Both the position numbers and the translations under genes were made by a program. The notes under the pieces are model-generated. The model searched no databases. It was given only the letters and a program-made list of their open reading frames with translations, and was not told the origin of the DNA. Below, piece after piece: positions 23,518-36,000 of a stretch of DNA of 64,000 bases. Within the stretch, counting starts at the first letter, position 1. Each line of letters starts with the position of its first letter. This DNA is from Oscheius dolichura (taxonomy: Eukaryota; Nematoda; Chromadorea; Rhabditida; Rhabditidae): the NCBI GenBank assembly GCA_932521035.1, contig OW051497.1:10478001-10542000 (forward strand), read 5' to 3'.

Positions 23518-25631
23518 ATGTACCCATTCAATAGAGCCAAATCGGTTACTGTAAGAGAAGAACGCGAGGAGGAATACGGATGCAATGGAAATCTGGTTAA
23601 CGTAAGTCAGTTCATCTCCTGGCCTCTCAGGCTCCAAACAATCAAATACCCGGAAGAAATTGTACTATAAAACCGATCTAATTCCGTCACTCGCGGAACT
23701 TATTTGTCTCCGGTCAAAAGAACTCGACTTTAATAAGTCACCGAGAAGTCTTTCGCTGTTTTCATTTGTTCTCAGTACACGAGGCCTCAATTAATCGGTG
23801 ATGTTCGGGGAAATAAGATGAAGAACAGCTGAATAGTACGTTTCTTTTCCAGCAGCTGGACAGTAGAGGGATTGCCGGAGGTGCAGTGGATATGACAAAA
23901 GATGACGATAATTGGACAGATGATCTGCAGAACGGACACGCTACCATAGAACTGGGGCCTTGCACCTGGAGGTCTGCTTCTCGGAGTATTATTCATGAAA
24001 AGTAGGGTTTTCAGAGGAGTGACTTGTGTTTCTCGGAACCTGCGACATGTGCTTCTCTTTCTTCGACTTCTGGCTCTCTCTCCGGGGGTCAGCCGGACTA
24101 CCATCCATAAGAGGAACTACAGAAGAGCAGCTGTAAGCACTCCCTCTAGATCTTATCTCCCGTTTAGCAATACTTCTTCCTGATCAATCTTTCCCTTCTC
24201 GCCATATCCTTCAACTGTTATCTGCTTCATAAGAATCTCTGGTTAATTGAACAGTACAAAGTTAGGATAACCGCATACCATGTAAATTCAAATATTCAGG
24301 ATCGTTTCGGTCTGATGCATGCTTCAACCGTTTCTTGTATAATAACGGGTATCAAGCCACTTATTAACGCGTTTGTCTTAACTTTGTTCATGTTTAAACT
24401 GAAGGATCATTTAAAACTACTGAAGGTAGGGTTAATGTCTTATATTTTAAGCCAATTTCATTTCAGACGATTGATCAGGTCGACGTCTGCTTCCGAAGTG
24501 CTTTCCATCTCTCTCCCCCAATAACCAAGTACAAAATTGTCTTCTTCCTTTTGGTATTCCTCGCCTTTCTCACTCCTTTCACTTTCCGAGTTGTGGAATT
24601 CATCGTGACCGAACAAAGGTAACTCCTACTCTATTAATATAGTCCACATTCTTCTAGAATTGGGAAAAGCCTGATTGGCGATATGGCCTTTATCATCGTC
24701 CCAGTACTGACTTTATGGAATGTCGTGCCTCTGATGTATTACGACCTGTTCAACAGAATAGTTCGCTTCTACTGCCGAGTTTTAGTCAAATCCCTCAACA
24801 AAGAACACAAACGACGACATTTCAGTCTTAAATTTTACTATGAACAATTTCTTCGCATTACAAATATTCAGGTGGGCTGATAGTATATTTTAAAAAATAA
24901 TTTTAGTATGCCATTGGGCAGTTGTTCAACCCCTTTCTATTATTTTCCCTCGCTTGGTCCATGATGGTGCTTTGTCTTACAATATATTTTATCACTCAAC
25001 CTCATTCTAGGTAAATTATAATCTAAAACTGTTTATTATTGTTTTTTTCAGCTTAATCGAGCCCATTTCTGAAGAGCAAATTGTGAATCCACACATGAGG
25101 TACCTTTTAACGAGGAGCGTTCACTTTACCATGTGCTGGGCTGCTTTACAAATGTTGGTTGCGCTTCTTCACATTACTGTTATCTGTTCAACTGGAATGC
25201 AAACAAATGAAACGGTAGGAGGTAGAGAAAATTCAAAAATCCCATATTTTTCAGACAAGACAGATTGTCAACGCTGTACTGCGCATTGTCCCCGACGCAA
25301 ATGCCGATTTGGACAGATTTCAGGTTCCAAAATACTATAATAATACGCATAATGCAATATACTTTAGATATCTTGTTTTGTGCACAAAATGTCAACTCAA
25401 TTTATGTGGGGAATGACAGTTTGGAGAGCGTTTCCCCTAGAAAGGACAACCTTCTTCACGGTAACATAATCCATAGTTCTAAATTACAAAAATAATGTTC
25501 AGCTAGTCTCCGTGGTGGTGACTTACTCTTTCCTTCTGCTAAAGCTCAAAGAAAACCCAGCTGTCATGCCGATATCCAGGACTATTGTTGTCTTCCAAAA
25601 CTATTCCATGAATTCTACAGCTACTCCATGA
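23518..25631 (+). CDS. Gustatory-receptor-like seven-transmembrane protein
   Basis: The gene model reads through about ten exons: MYPFNRAKSVTVREE at 23518, then after a 251-nt intron QLDSRGIAGGAVDMTKDDDN, then TWRGVTCVSRNLRHVLLFLR, LLALSPGVSRTT, and across a 35-nt intron (24133-24167) QYFFLINLSLLAISF as the first membrane segment. Further membrane segments include VSCIITGIKPLINAFVLTLF, YKIVFFLLVFLAFLTPFTF, MAFIIVPVLTLWNVVPLMYY, FLLFSLAWSMMVLCLTIYF, MCWAALQMLVALLHITVI and the last, TLVSVVVTYSFLLLKLKEN. The N-terminal LxLLRLLxLSP pattern, a long cytosolic N terminus and the TY followed by a short tail fit the insect-type gustatory receptor family (7tm_7), which nematodes also carry (GUR/EGL-47 type) and whose insect members are ligand-gated channels with an inverted topology. 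Ligand unknown. The stop is TGA at 25629-25631. The family call rests on pattern, not on strong identity. Confidence 0.7.
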
Positions 25632-26355
25632 ATTTATAATACTCTGCTCCGTTGTTTGTACATTTTGTTAAAATAAAATTGGCTTGCAAGCTATTTAACC
25701 AAATAAATGCAAATTCCAAGCGACCTTAAAGCCTAAAATCAATGAAAAGGGTCAGCGTGCGTCATGCTTTTCTTTTTTATTTTCGCTTACGGTGGGCTTG
25801 CCGCGTAGCCACTTGCCTTCTTTAATAGACTTGCCCAAAAATACGGATATTAAAATAGTCATCCTTTCTTTTCTTTCTTGTTATAGCTTGTAAAATAAAG
25901 TAAAATATTTTAGCTGCCTTCGACTCAATGATGCTCAAGAGTGCATATTTCGTTCCCCTACAAATCATGTAGACGTTAAAGGGAAGGATTGCTTCAGAAA
26001 AGCTGCTGAAAATGGAAATACACATGAAAGATAATGGAAACCTTGGTAATTTTCTTATTACATTCCTTGGAAAATTTAAATTTAAGGCGCAATGATGAGT
26101 AGATGGAAGAAAGCAGAGAAAACTGGATGCCCTTCGCTTCTAGCCTTAGAGAACAGTAAGTTCCTTACTTCATTACATTTTTTGAATGCCTAGGCAATTC
26201 TTTTAGGTGATATTCATATAAAAGAGTAAATAATGGGGCTGACACCAGTCATGTTCAATCAGTAAGCCAGTTTGCATAATATTTATATTAATATCTCTCT
26301 TAATTGTATAGGAAAGACACGGGAACAGATAGTTGACCACGTTTTGACCCAAGTT
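25632..26355. other. Noncoding stretch downstream of the gustatory-receptor-like gene
   Basis: This is AT-rich and contains the 3' ends of the receptor (+) and of the small minus-strand gene. A possible tiny exon at 26092-26149 (+, MMSRWKKAEKTG, ending before GTAAGT) reaches a stop seven codons after the next acceptor and is not convincing. Confidence 0.35.
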
Positions 26356-26632
26356 TTAGCGAGCTGAAGTGGAAAAAAGTTGAGAAATAACGGGGAAACC
26401 AACCATCCACGATAGACTTGATAAAGTACCCAGCTGCCTTCTGCTGAAACATTTTCATCAAAGCATAGTGAACCAGGGAAGCGCGCCTCTTCTTCTCATG
26501 TGGATACTTCTGGTCGGGACGATAGTACGGCTTCGGATGCCCATCATAGTTGTCCATTCCAACAATATCCTTATACTTTTTAATCGACATATCAGCTTTA
26601 CCTATCATCTTCGCTATTATATACTGTTCCAT
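26356..26632 (-). CDS. Small basic protein of about 79 residues, unrecognised
   Basis: The model has two exons: MEQYIIAKMIGKADMSIKKY at 26632, a motif-like stretch DNYDGHPKPYYRPDQKYPHE, basic KKRRASLVHYALMKMFQQKA and AGYFIKSIVD, joined across a 40-nt intron (GTTGGT ... TTCCACTTCAG) to AR and a TAA at 26358-26356. ATTTTAG sits two nt before the ATG, like other start codons in the window. The predicted protein is very basic, has no signal peptide and no clear membrane span. Size, charge and Pro/Tyr content would suit a small mitochondrial or ribosomal subunit, but I do not recognise the family. The coding call rests on a long open frame, a clean intron that leads at once to a stop, and the adjacent acceptor. 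Confidence 0.55.
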
Positions 26633-26870
26633 TACTAAAATATGGCTATTAATGTGAAAACGGACATAACATAAAAAGTATTGGTTAGGAAAGGTAACCA
26701 AAGGGTGATCCTACGAGAAAAGGCTAATAGTAAGCTGCGCATCGATTTTTTCAAGGGTCAGATCAGGAAGGATACCCGCTAATTGAAATGCATTGCTTAC
26801 TTTTTACGGAGCAGAAAATTAGAATGAGAAATCAAACAACCGAAAGGAAACAATTAACGACGAATTTCAG

Positions 26871-27026
26871 ATCGTGAAGAGATGCAAACAAGTGATGTTA
26901 CTCGAAGAGCAACGGCCATTCGATCGAACTGGTCACTATCCGCCGGACATGGGCCTCGAGGAAACGCCTGGCCACAAAAACCTTGCAGTCAAAAATAATA
27001 AAGCTGCGCATACGATTCTATTATGA
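26871..27026 (+). other. Exon-like open frame overlapping the EDEM2 start
   Basis: After CGAATTTCAG (26861-26870) a 51-codon frame runs without interruption (IVKRCKQVMLLEEQ, RPFDRTGHYPPDMGLEE) and stops at TGA 27024-27026, which overlaps the first candidate EDEM2 ATG (27023) as ATGA. It could be the last exon of a small upstream gene, a leader exon of EDEM2, or chance. I could not link it to a preceding exon. Confidence 0.25.
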
Positions 27027-30000
27027 TGCATACATGTTTCTACATATTTATACCTATCATGCTGCTTATTTCTACCTACACTTATCAGTCAGGCATTGGA
27101 AAGGTAGAGCCTATGTGGGATGAATTGGCTCGACCCATTACTTATCCTATTATTTTGGACATCATGCACAAATCCAATGGAATTTACCGAAGATGTCATA
27201 ACAGAGTGACTATTTTTCTTTCTTCTTTATGCTTTATTTCTATTTAGATATCGAGAAAAAGTCAAAAAAATGTTTTACCATGCTTATGACGGCTATCTAA
27301 ACTACGCTTATCCTCTAGATGAACTTATGCCCATCACTTGTACAGGTGAATTTCTTTCTTTTTCCTTTTTAAAAATATGATACAGGTCACGATACTTGGG
27401 GCTCCTTTTCTCTTTCGTTGATTGATGCCTTAGATACCCTAGTCATTATGGGAAACCAGACTGAATTCTTGAGGGCCGTTGATTTAATATTAGAAACAGT
27501 GAGTTCTACTCTTTGTACTGGGAAAATTGGAGACCTGCCCAATATTAATTCTCAAAAGACTTTACAGCATAGTTCTAGGTGAGAGTTGACGCTAACGTGA
27601 ATGTATCCGTCTTTGAAACGAATATCCGAGTAGTCGGCGGTCTACTCTCTGCCCACATGCTAAGCGGAAGAATTAAAGGTGCCTTTTATTTTCAACAAAT
27701 AACAAAAGGTTGTAGATATGCCACTAGAAGATGGGTGGCCCTGTTCCGGTCCCTTATTGAGGTTGGCAGAAGAAATGGCTCTCCGTCTTTTACCCGCATT
27801 TAATACGGGTATATTAATTTGGCTATAAATTAGAACCTCCAACCAATTTTCAGATACGGGTATGCCGTTTGGCACTGTTAATTTACGTTATGGAGTTCAT
27901 AAGACAGAAACACCGGTTACCTGCACGGCGGGAGTTGGAACATTCATTCTTGGTAAGCACTTCTGGGGCTAAATTTAATGCAACCCCCTTTCTAGAGTTC
28001 GGAGTTTTATCAAGGCTTACCGGTAATCCAGTCTTCGAAAGAACGGCTTTAAAAGCACTGGAATCACTTTGGGAGACGCGATCCCCTATCGGATTAGTTG
28101 GAAACCACATAAATGTACAGACAAGTCATTATTTTTTTATAAAATATACTGTACAATTTATTCAGGTCAGTGGACAGCAACAGATTCCGGAATAGGAGCA
28201 GGAGTCGACTCTTATTTTGAGTATCTAGTCAAAGGAGGACTGCTATTCCAAAGACCGGCGCTGATTCACCAGTTTAGAGGTACACCTTCATGTTTCTTCT
28301 ATTTATATGTTTTAGAATATGCCACTTCAATTAATAAACATGTTAGGAAGGAGGACTGGTTCATGTGGGTGAGCATGACAAAGGGAACCGTCTCTATGCC
28401 AATATTTCAAAGTCTCGAAGCTTTTTGGCCCGGTCTATTGGTAAATTTCCTCTATTGATTTTTTGATTTTGAGCTTTTTAGACATTAGTCGGTGATGTAG
28501 AAGATGCCTACAGGATAATGCTTCAATATGCTCAAACTGTCAAACAATACGGCTTCCCACCGGAATTTTATAATATTCCAAATGCTGATCCGGTAACTGC
28601 TGTTGAACATCGAATAGAATTTTTATTTTCAGCATGATAAACGGTCTGCATATCCACTGAGACCAGAGATTGCTGAGAGTTTGATGTATTTATATCGGGC
28701 AACAGAAGATCCGGTCTTTTTAGAAATCGGCGCCCAGATGATTGATGTACGTTTCCTTTATTATTGTATTAATTATATTCCCAGGCAATAGAACACAGTG
28801 CTAAGACTAAATGTGGCTATGCTACTATAAATAATGTCAATGATCATTCAATAGAAGACCGGATGGAATCATTCTTTCTGGCGGAAACAACTAAATATCT
28901 CTATTTACTATTTGATCCGGATAATTTCATTCATAACGATGGTCTTTCTGCTCAGATTGTTAACACACCCAATGGGGAATGTGTCATAGCAGGTAGTCTT
29001 TCTTACAATGATTGTATATGTTATTCAGCTGGTGGATACATTTTTAATACCGAAGCGCATCCAATCGACCCTGCTATGGTACATTGTTGTTCTGCACAAA
29101 AACAAGAAGAACGGGAAATTTTACAGTAACTTATTCTCTTTTCTCTTGATTTTATTGATATTTTCAGAAAATGGCAAAGTGATGTTGATCTGACAAAACT
29201 ATTTGACAATGATATATTTGGCGGAGGATGTGCTCCCTCGATAGACACGGTTAGTTTCACTTAAACTGTTATTTCACATTAAACTTTAGGTTGCTCTTGA
29301 ACAAGAAAATCTTGATCTGAAAATATTGAAAGATTCCAAGTATCTTGAGAAACAATACGGTTCAACGGAATTGGAATTTGAAGTGGAAGAAAAGATTCGT
29401 GAAGTTACGGATGCGGGTGCGGATATGGCTGACGAGGAAACAGATGAAGCTGCTATGGTGGAAGAACTAATGGAAGCAGGTAAAATTAGCCAAAGGTTTG
29501 TTTGTGGACAAGAATTATTTAGAAGAGGAGCAAGCAGAACATCTTCTACAAACACCTGAACCAGCAGGCATCTCGGAAGAATCACCTGAAGATAAACCCA
29601 AAGGGATTAAACGAGCAGAGGTAGTTGAGCAGGTAAATGTTACTAACATTGTCGGTACGTCTGGTGAAAGTCTCCTGCACTGCATAGCACTTGAGAAAAC
29701 AGCACCTAACACTTTATTTAGATACGTGCCCTGATCAGGAAGGCTAGGTTGATGGATGAAGATAAAAGAGAACAAGGAGAACAGTCAAATGTTGCAGACA
29801 AACTGGTTACCAATCTTCGAAGTATCTATGAAGACTACGCTGTGAGACCTTCTTCCCCCTTTTGAATATTTAATTGGTTATAGGATCTTGTTGACCTAGC
29901 GAAGAAATTGGATGATATGGATGCTACGGAACTCAAGAAGAAGGCGATGAAAAGAGCAGAAGTCGCGGAGATCCCCGTTGTAGTGGCGGAATGTGACGTA

Positions 30001-30322
30001 AACCATAAAAGGAAGCTAACAATACTTTTTGCTATAGGAATGTTGCTATCCCATGGAATTTGTCGAGGACAGTATAGTCTTCCGCATTTGGCAGGACATC
30101 CTCTACGAGATGCATTTCTATCCAAAATGGAATGTTCCGTTCGAATACGGGCCGCTTTGCCGCCCATCAGCAGAACCCCGAATCGAAGACAACTATCTAA
30201 ATGAAATGCCAAGTGAGTTAACCTTTCCACCCTCTCATTCACCCCTGCCCTCATTTAAGGAGAAAGTGATCTCACTGGTCTTGACGATGCATCAAAACTT
30301 CCGGGATCCATTTCCCTTCTAA
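27023..30322 (+). CDS. EDEM2: EDEM2-like ER degradation-enhancing alpha-mannosidase (GH47) with long C-terminal extension
   Basis: EDEM2 starts mannose trimming of misfolded N-glycoproteins, committing them to ER-associated degradation. A hydrophobic leader ([20 protein letters not shown]) comes first; a weak donor at 27088 would join it to [17 protein letters not shown] at 27248. The (alpha/alpha) barrel follows with [46 protein letters not shown] (predicted catalytic Glu), [91 protein letters not shown] and [16 protein letters not shown], matching human EDEM2 block by block. At about 29170 the protein continues past the GH47 domain with [11 protein letters not shown], then about 260 extra residues: an acidic Glu-rich part, helical charged segments, a CDECC cluster, and [15 protein letters not shown]. 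The end is uncertain: reading through gives TAA at 30322, while a GTGAGT donor near 30212 could give an earlier end. No KDEL-type signal is visible. Confidence 0.88.
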
Positions 30323-33028
30323 GTTTCAACTTCGACGATGTCTCTCATTTGGGATTTAATCTTCTCTCCTCTCCGCCCCTCGATTTTTCATACAAATTTA
30401 TTGGCCTTGGACACCTACCTCCACGTAGAAATAGTTCCTGGTATTATGGTGCCTAAAGGTCTTTCTCGGGTTGTTTTTTTTGTACAAATCACAATTAGTC
30501 AGTTGCCTTGCCTAGCTTTTTATATATCTCGCTTTTCGGGTTTGTTTATTGTGATATTTGTGTGGTTTCTAAAAAAAATAAGGGTTAATAAAGATATTAA
30601 TTGGGTTTCGTCCCCTTTTTATACTGAGAAACTAATTCTAATGAGCAATTTTCAAATCGTAAAGCGCTGCTCATAGTCTAAAATACATTTCTGTTAAATT
30701 TGTCTTTTACCCAGAAAAGACTAAGGTGTCTTTGCCGAGTGTCCAGACGCGTAAAGTGGAAATCTTTGAGCTATTTATCCTCGACAGTCGGTTGTCACAC
30801 TTGCTCTGTTTGACTTGGCTCTACGTATCAATTCATCCACTTCAGCGCTTTCATCTACTCCTCCGATGCAATATTCCCTCTTCAGCATGACGGACCCCAT
30901 CGTGTTTTGTTGCTTGTTTGCTCGCCAAAAACAAAAACAGAGCCCCTTTGAAATGAATCGCGCATTCTCTTCCAATTTGTGCGCATCATTAAAATTAGCC
31001 GGATAAATCGTTTATTGAAATAAAAGAAGCTCCACACTGCGAAATATCTCACACCGCCGGCGACCCGAGTGCGTTTTACACTTCTCTACGGGCTAGTTTC
31101 TTCCTCTTTTCAAGATGCTTTATAGTATATATTATGCCGCCAAGAACCATGTGGAAGAATGAGTTTAGTACAGCCGTTAGACCCTTTTACTACTCGCGAA
31201 TTAACCCTCTTTGTCCTCGGATAATTGGCAGTTGTCGTAATTCCTAGCCAACCATCTCGTTTCTATGAAATTATCTCCTTCGAATACCTCTCTCATCCAG
31301 TTTCCCAAAGGGCTAGAGCTTTTTATTTTTCGTCTGATGCCAATCCAATTTCCCTTCAAAGAAAAGGTAGAAATTGTTATGTGGAAAATAGTTCACAACC
31401 GTCTGTTGACTGCCTCGTCAAATACTTCAGTGTCATTTTTGCTTTTCCTTTTTGTCTCTGAGAAAGTGAGCCTTTTATTTTTCTCCCCGTGGCAAAAAGC
31501 ATTGACGCAAATAATCTCTGAGCAGTGGAAATTACTTAATTTACCTTAAAAATTGTAAATCATTCGTTGTTTTATGATCTGGAATCGTCATTTTGTTCCC
31601 GCTCAATCTCCCTCGTCCTTATAAGGAGCAACAAAATCCGCCGGTCTGCGTAAACAGAACTGCTCGCCCTTTTTAATGATGTCCCAAATGTTTAATTAAA
31701 CGACCGTCTATTCTATACAAACGTTCTTCTAACAGAACATTCGCTATATATCTTATCCGTCTAGCCGGGGGTCTTCTTGGATACGGCAAAAAATATTAGA
31801 CGTTTGAAAAATGCGCCCAGCCGCTGTCTAGCTGATCACTCTCTGTTGCACTTACCTTTTCTCATAAATACTCCCCTCTCTCATTATTTTGAAGATTTCT
31901 CTCTCCCACTGGCAATTAAAAAGTACTGCAACTCATTTCCCCAGTTGAATCGCTGACACCGCCCGAAGGAAACCTTTGCCCTTCCAACTGGTGGTCGAAC
32001 GCCTCCTTACGTGCCATTTTTTTATCATTATTCAAATCAATATTCCAAGTTGTGTTCCCTCTTGACAGCTGGCCAACTGCTTCTTTATTCATCGGATCAC
32101 GATATTACAGCGCGAACGACGCGAGCGTGCACACCGCCGACGGCACTGAAAGCACTGGGACAGGAAGAAACAGAGACGCAGGGTAGGTTCCAGTTGCAAC
32201 CATGACAGTTGTCTTGTAGTCAATTTCGAAAAAATTCTCTGTTAGCCGCGGCTCCCGGCTACTTTAAGACTAATATTATTTGGCCTAAAGAGTTTGACCG
32301 ATTGTTCTAACAGTTTGCCGTGCCTTAGACAGCTGCCTGGGGAGGTCGCCTTCACCAGAGATGCTCATTACTCTTTTGAGGCCTCCTTCCTGTACGAAGG
32401 TTCTCCTTAGCATTTCAATTCGGATAATTCCCGGCTTATTTCACAAGCTGTGTGGCTCTGCCTCTCCCCATAACAGTATAGGCGACATATCTCATCCGCG
32501 TTTGCCTCATTCATGTGCATAAAATTCTTTGCCCCCGATTGCTAGCCATTTATGCAGACCATGCATAAAACAGCTGTTTTATTTTGGAGCAGACATTCTT
32601 TTTTTAAAAAGGCAGCCTCTTTTGCAAACTAAAAAAAGAAGAGACTCCTGACGGGAGAAATCTGATTATTTGGTTCTTAACTACATTGCCTGGCCACTCT
32701 CACCGATGTGATTCCTACATAATATTAGAGAAAACATCCTGTTTAAAGCTTGGGGAGATTGCCATTCCTACCCGGGGCTCTTTTTCACAACTTTTTTCGG
32801 ATGCTCTCAGCATGTGGTCTGAACAACTCCTAATCACTTGGTTGTGCACATGTTCTCACATTACTAGGACCTGCAACCAGTTTTAAATCGCTACTACTGC
32901 TACTTACAATTGCATTACGTAGTGTCTTTTGATTGCTTTCTAATACCACTTCTCTCCTTCTCAGCTGCTTTGACATTATATTTATTTTCAAGTCTTTTCC
33001 TTTTTCAGAGGGCATGCGGTAGACGAGA
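30323..33028. promoter_or_regulatory. Upstream region of the ryanodine receptor
   Basis: This 2.7-kb stretch between EDEM2 and the first ryanodine receptor exon holds short, unconvincing open frames only. A TTTTTCAG acceptor at about 33001-33008 precedes the start exon, so the leader is either cis-spliced from an upstream untranslated exon or trans-spliced. The leader just before the ATG contains a two-codon uORF (ATG CGG TAG). Confidence 0.45.
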
Positions 33029-36000
33029 ATGGCTGATAAGGAAGAAACAGGAGCCGGAGAGCAGGATGATGTCTCATTCCTTCGAACGGTGAGTAACGGC
33101 GGTTGGCTGATGTTTAACACCAGGGAAAAAGCTGAGCAGGGAGGGGGGAGATTTTTGAACCCATCTATGACAATCCACATCTGCTGGGAATTCTTTTGAT
33201 TGTCCCACGAACATGCGCAATAGAGATAATCGGCCAACAAAATGAAGGATTTACATATGAGGGTGGGGAGGGACTTCTTCCCTAATCCTTATTACATTTT
33301 ATCCTTTTCTTTTCTCATTCCTCCGTCCCTCTGGAACAACAAATCTCTGAAAAAGGCAGTAGCCCCTTGACCACGACTAGAATATAGAAAAGGGAAGTGG
33401 CAATTATCCATATCCGTTTCATGTCAGAGGATGGGAATAGCATGCAATTCCCTATGTCAATCATGGCCAGGTCCCCTTCGATTCCTCCTGCCCTTATCTC
33501 TCTGTAGAGCCCGTTCTCCTCCACTTTTTTATCCGATCAGATATCAAAATCTGAAAATTAGAGAGAAAAATTTGAAGCTGGAAAAGGAGAAGCTCCTTCC
33601 GGTGGGAAGTTTAATCCGTACGCGGCTGCCATCAAAACGGATGCCATGCGAAGTGTCCCTAATGGGATTTGCACCCGTCCACGCAGTTTGTTTCCCTCTT
33701 TTCAAAAAATTCACTTTGGAAGGTTTTCACCTCCCTGGGAGGTTGCCTCGTGGCTCGTGCTCATCTCTCAAAGTTTCTTCTGTTCCAGCTGTTCCTCTGC
33801 TTCTAAAACTCCGGCCCAGATTTTCATGTTCCCATGACTCGTTTGATTAATTCAGTCTGGCTAACAGCAAACAATCGCACTTATTTCTCACGCGGGGCGT
33901 TTCATCCTTCTACTGAATACATTTTCAATGCAGCCTCGCGTTCAAATCTCAGCTCGTTGCCATCATTTTTCCTCGTTCTTGTTATGCCCTTCTTCAAATT
34001 TATCTATGAAAATGGTGGGTCCGCTGGGGAGCATCGAATAGCGTCCGATTAGCAGTCGCCCTGGATATATTCGCACTCTCTTCGCTCCACTTCTTCAAAT
34101 GCCCGTGAATACTTCCGCTCAGTCTTTTGTTTTTCACCCTATACCCGCCTACTTCAAATTCGGGAAAAAAAATTGAACCGGCTTTGACGTATTCTTCCCT
34201 TATTGCGATAATCTGTTCAATTGCTTTTTGCGTTGTACTGATAATTCTTTCGATGACGCCAAGACGCCGACAACGTCTGCTCATTTATTCTATTTTTTTT
34301 CCAATAAGGTCTTGCTTTGATGAGCGAGGCCCATGACGAATCTGGGGGAATTCCCTCTTTGAAAACAACTCCTACCCATCACTGACGTTAAATTCTCCAA
34401 AGAAAAATGCAGGGATAACTTGTTGCAACAATAACCTTAGCTTCCTAAGACTTCCTGTGGTTAATATTGCCCATTTCTCAAAACAGCCAGAGATCTCTGC
34501 AATCAAGCATGCTGGGGGAGATCTCTGCCCTCCCTGAATACGAAATGTAAGACCATTTTGGGCTAAGGATGGAGCAAGAACACTCAATCAAACCGTTAGA
34601 ATAATGACTTTCATCGTTCAACCTGAGGAAGGCGGCTGGACGTCAGCCCTTCCTTCTATTGAGGGTGTCATCCGTTTGCTCATTTCCCTAATCGGAAAAG
34701 GGGACAAGGCAGTGGACATTTCCTGATCCATTTGATCATTAATTGCCGGTCTATTGCTCTCCAGAGTCTCGCCTTTTCATTATATCTCCTCCCTGAAAAA
34801 AGACCAGTCATCAGGCTCCGTCATATTAAAGTTCTAAGTAGTAATTAGTTGCTTGATTCAAAAAGGCTCGCGGCAGAATCAAGACCCTGGTTATTAGTTT
34901 TATACATGAGGAAGGATAATCCATCATGACGAGGCTTCGCTACCTCTATTTTCGGGGTACAGATGTTGACCTACAAATACATTTATTGCGTTCCGTTCTT
35001 TCGCCTAATTGAAGCCAAATAATTTGCAATCAAGTGGTGGTAACACCTTGCCTCTATTTCGTATATTACTCTTTCGTGGTCATAAAATATGTCTCACTGT
35101 TGGAATTAAGCTTAGTTTGTGTTAATCTTATAGTCTGACATATTCTGTACGATCAAAATGTCTCTAAAACTACCATGCCTTTGAAGGTTTTATGCGCAAA
35201 ATGCTCGAAATACCTTGCTTCACAGTAATGGTAACCCGCCATTTTAAAACCGGGGCCCTTTCATAATATTTATTTCCCAGAGAACTAGAATTCTCTCCGT
35301 GTGATTCTGTTGAAAAGGGTAAATGATCATAAAAACAAACGGGGATTACAAACATCTTTACCTTAAGCGGATAGCTTTTGTTTTGACGGGATAATCCAGA
35401 TATTTTTATGGTACACTAGAATTCGTGTGGTTCCCTACAATCATCTCCCGTTCTTTTGTTGCATCCCCTGTAATTAGTAACATATGCAGTTGAAAAGAGG
35501 CACGCGACTGATTTACCCCTTCCTCTCCCCGGGGCACTGGGCTCCGAATTAGGGCAAGAATCAGACATAGGAGAAAAGTGAAAGTAAACAAAAAAAGCAC
35601 GTCGGATTATGTTGCCAGAATGTCAAACAAGGGCCCTAGTCTATGTGAGATCAATTGTAGTAATTAGAGGATCTCCCTCTTGCGCTATGCAGAGGATCTC
35701 TAGCTGTCTGAGAGCCGCCGTCTTCAAACACTATCACCTGCACATCATACAAACATTGCCCGTCTCCCGTTTTTATAGAGATCTCGTTCTCATGGAGGTC
35801 ATAAACTTTGCAGCAAGCCATCTGGCTTCGTGAACCCTTTATAGAAGTCGTCGTCATTTCTCGGGGTCTCTCCCACTCTCCTCATCGTGTTGTTTCCCCC
35901 CGTATCCCTCGGCAGCCACCCTTACTTCGTCTGCGACGGACACGGGAGAGACGGAACAATTATTTACCAATCCCTATTTTTAATTGGAATCTTCAAGATT

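Noticed and set aside
33431..33850. 139-codon plus-strand frame within ryanodine receptor intron 1
   Set aside because: Composition and sequence show no protein character, and it lies between two in-frame compatible receptor exons.
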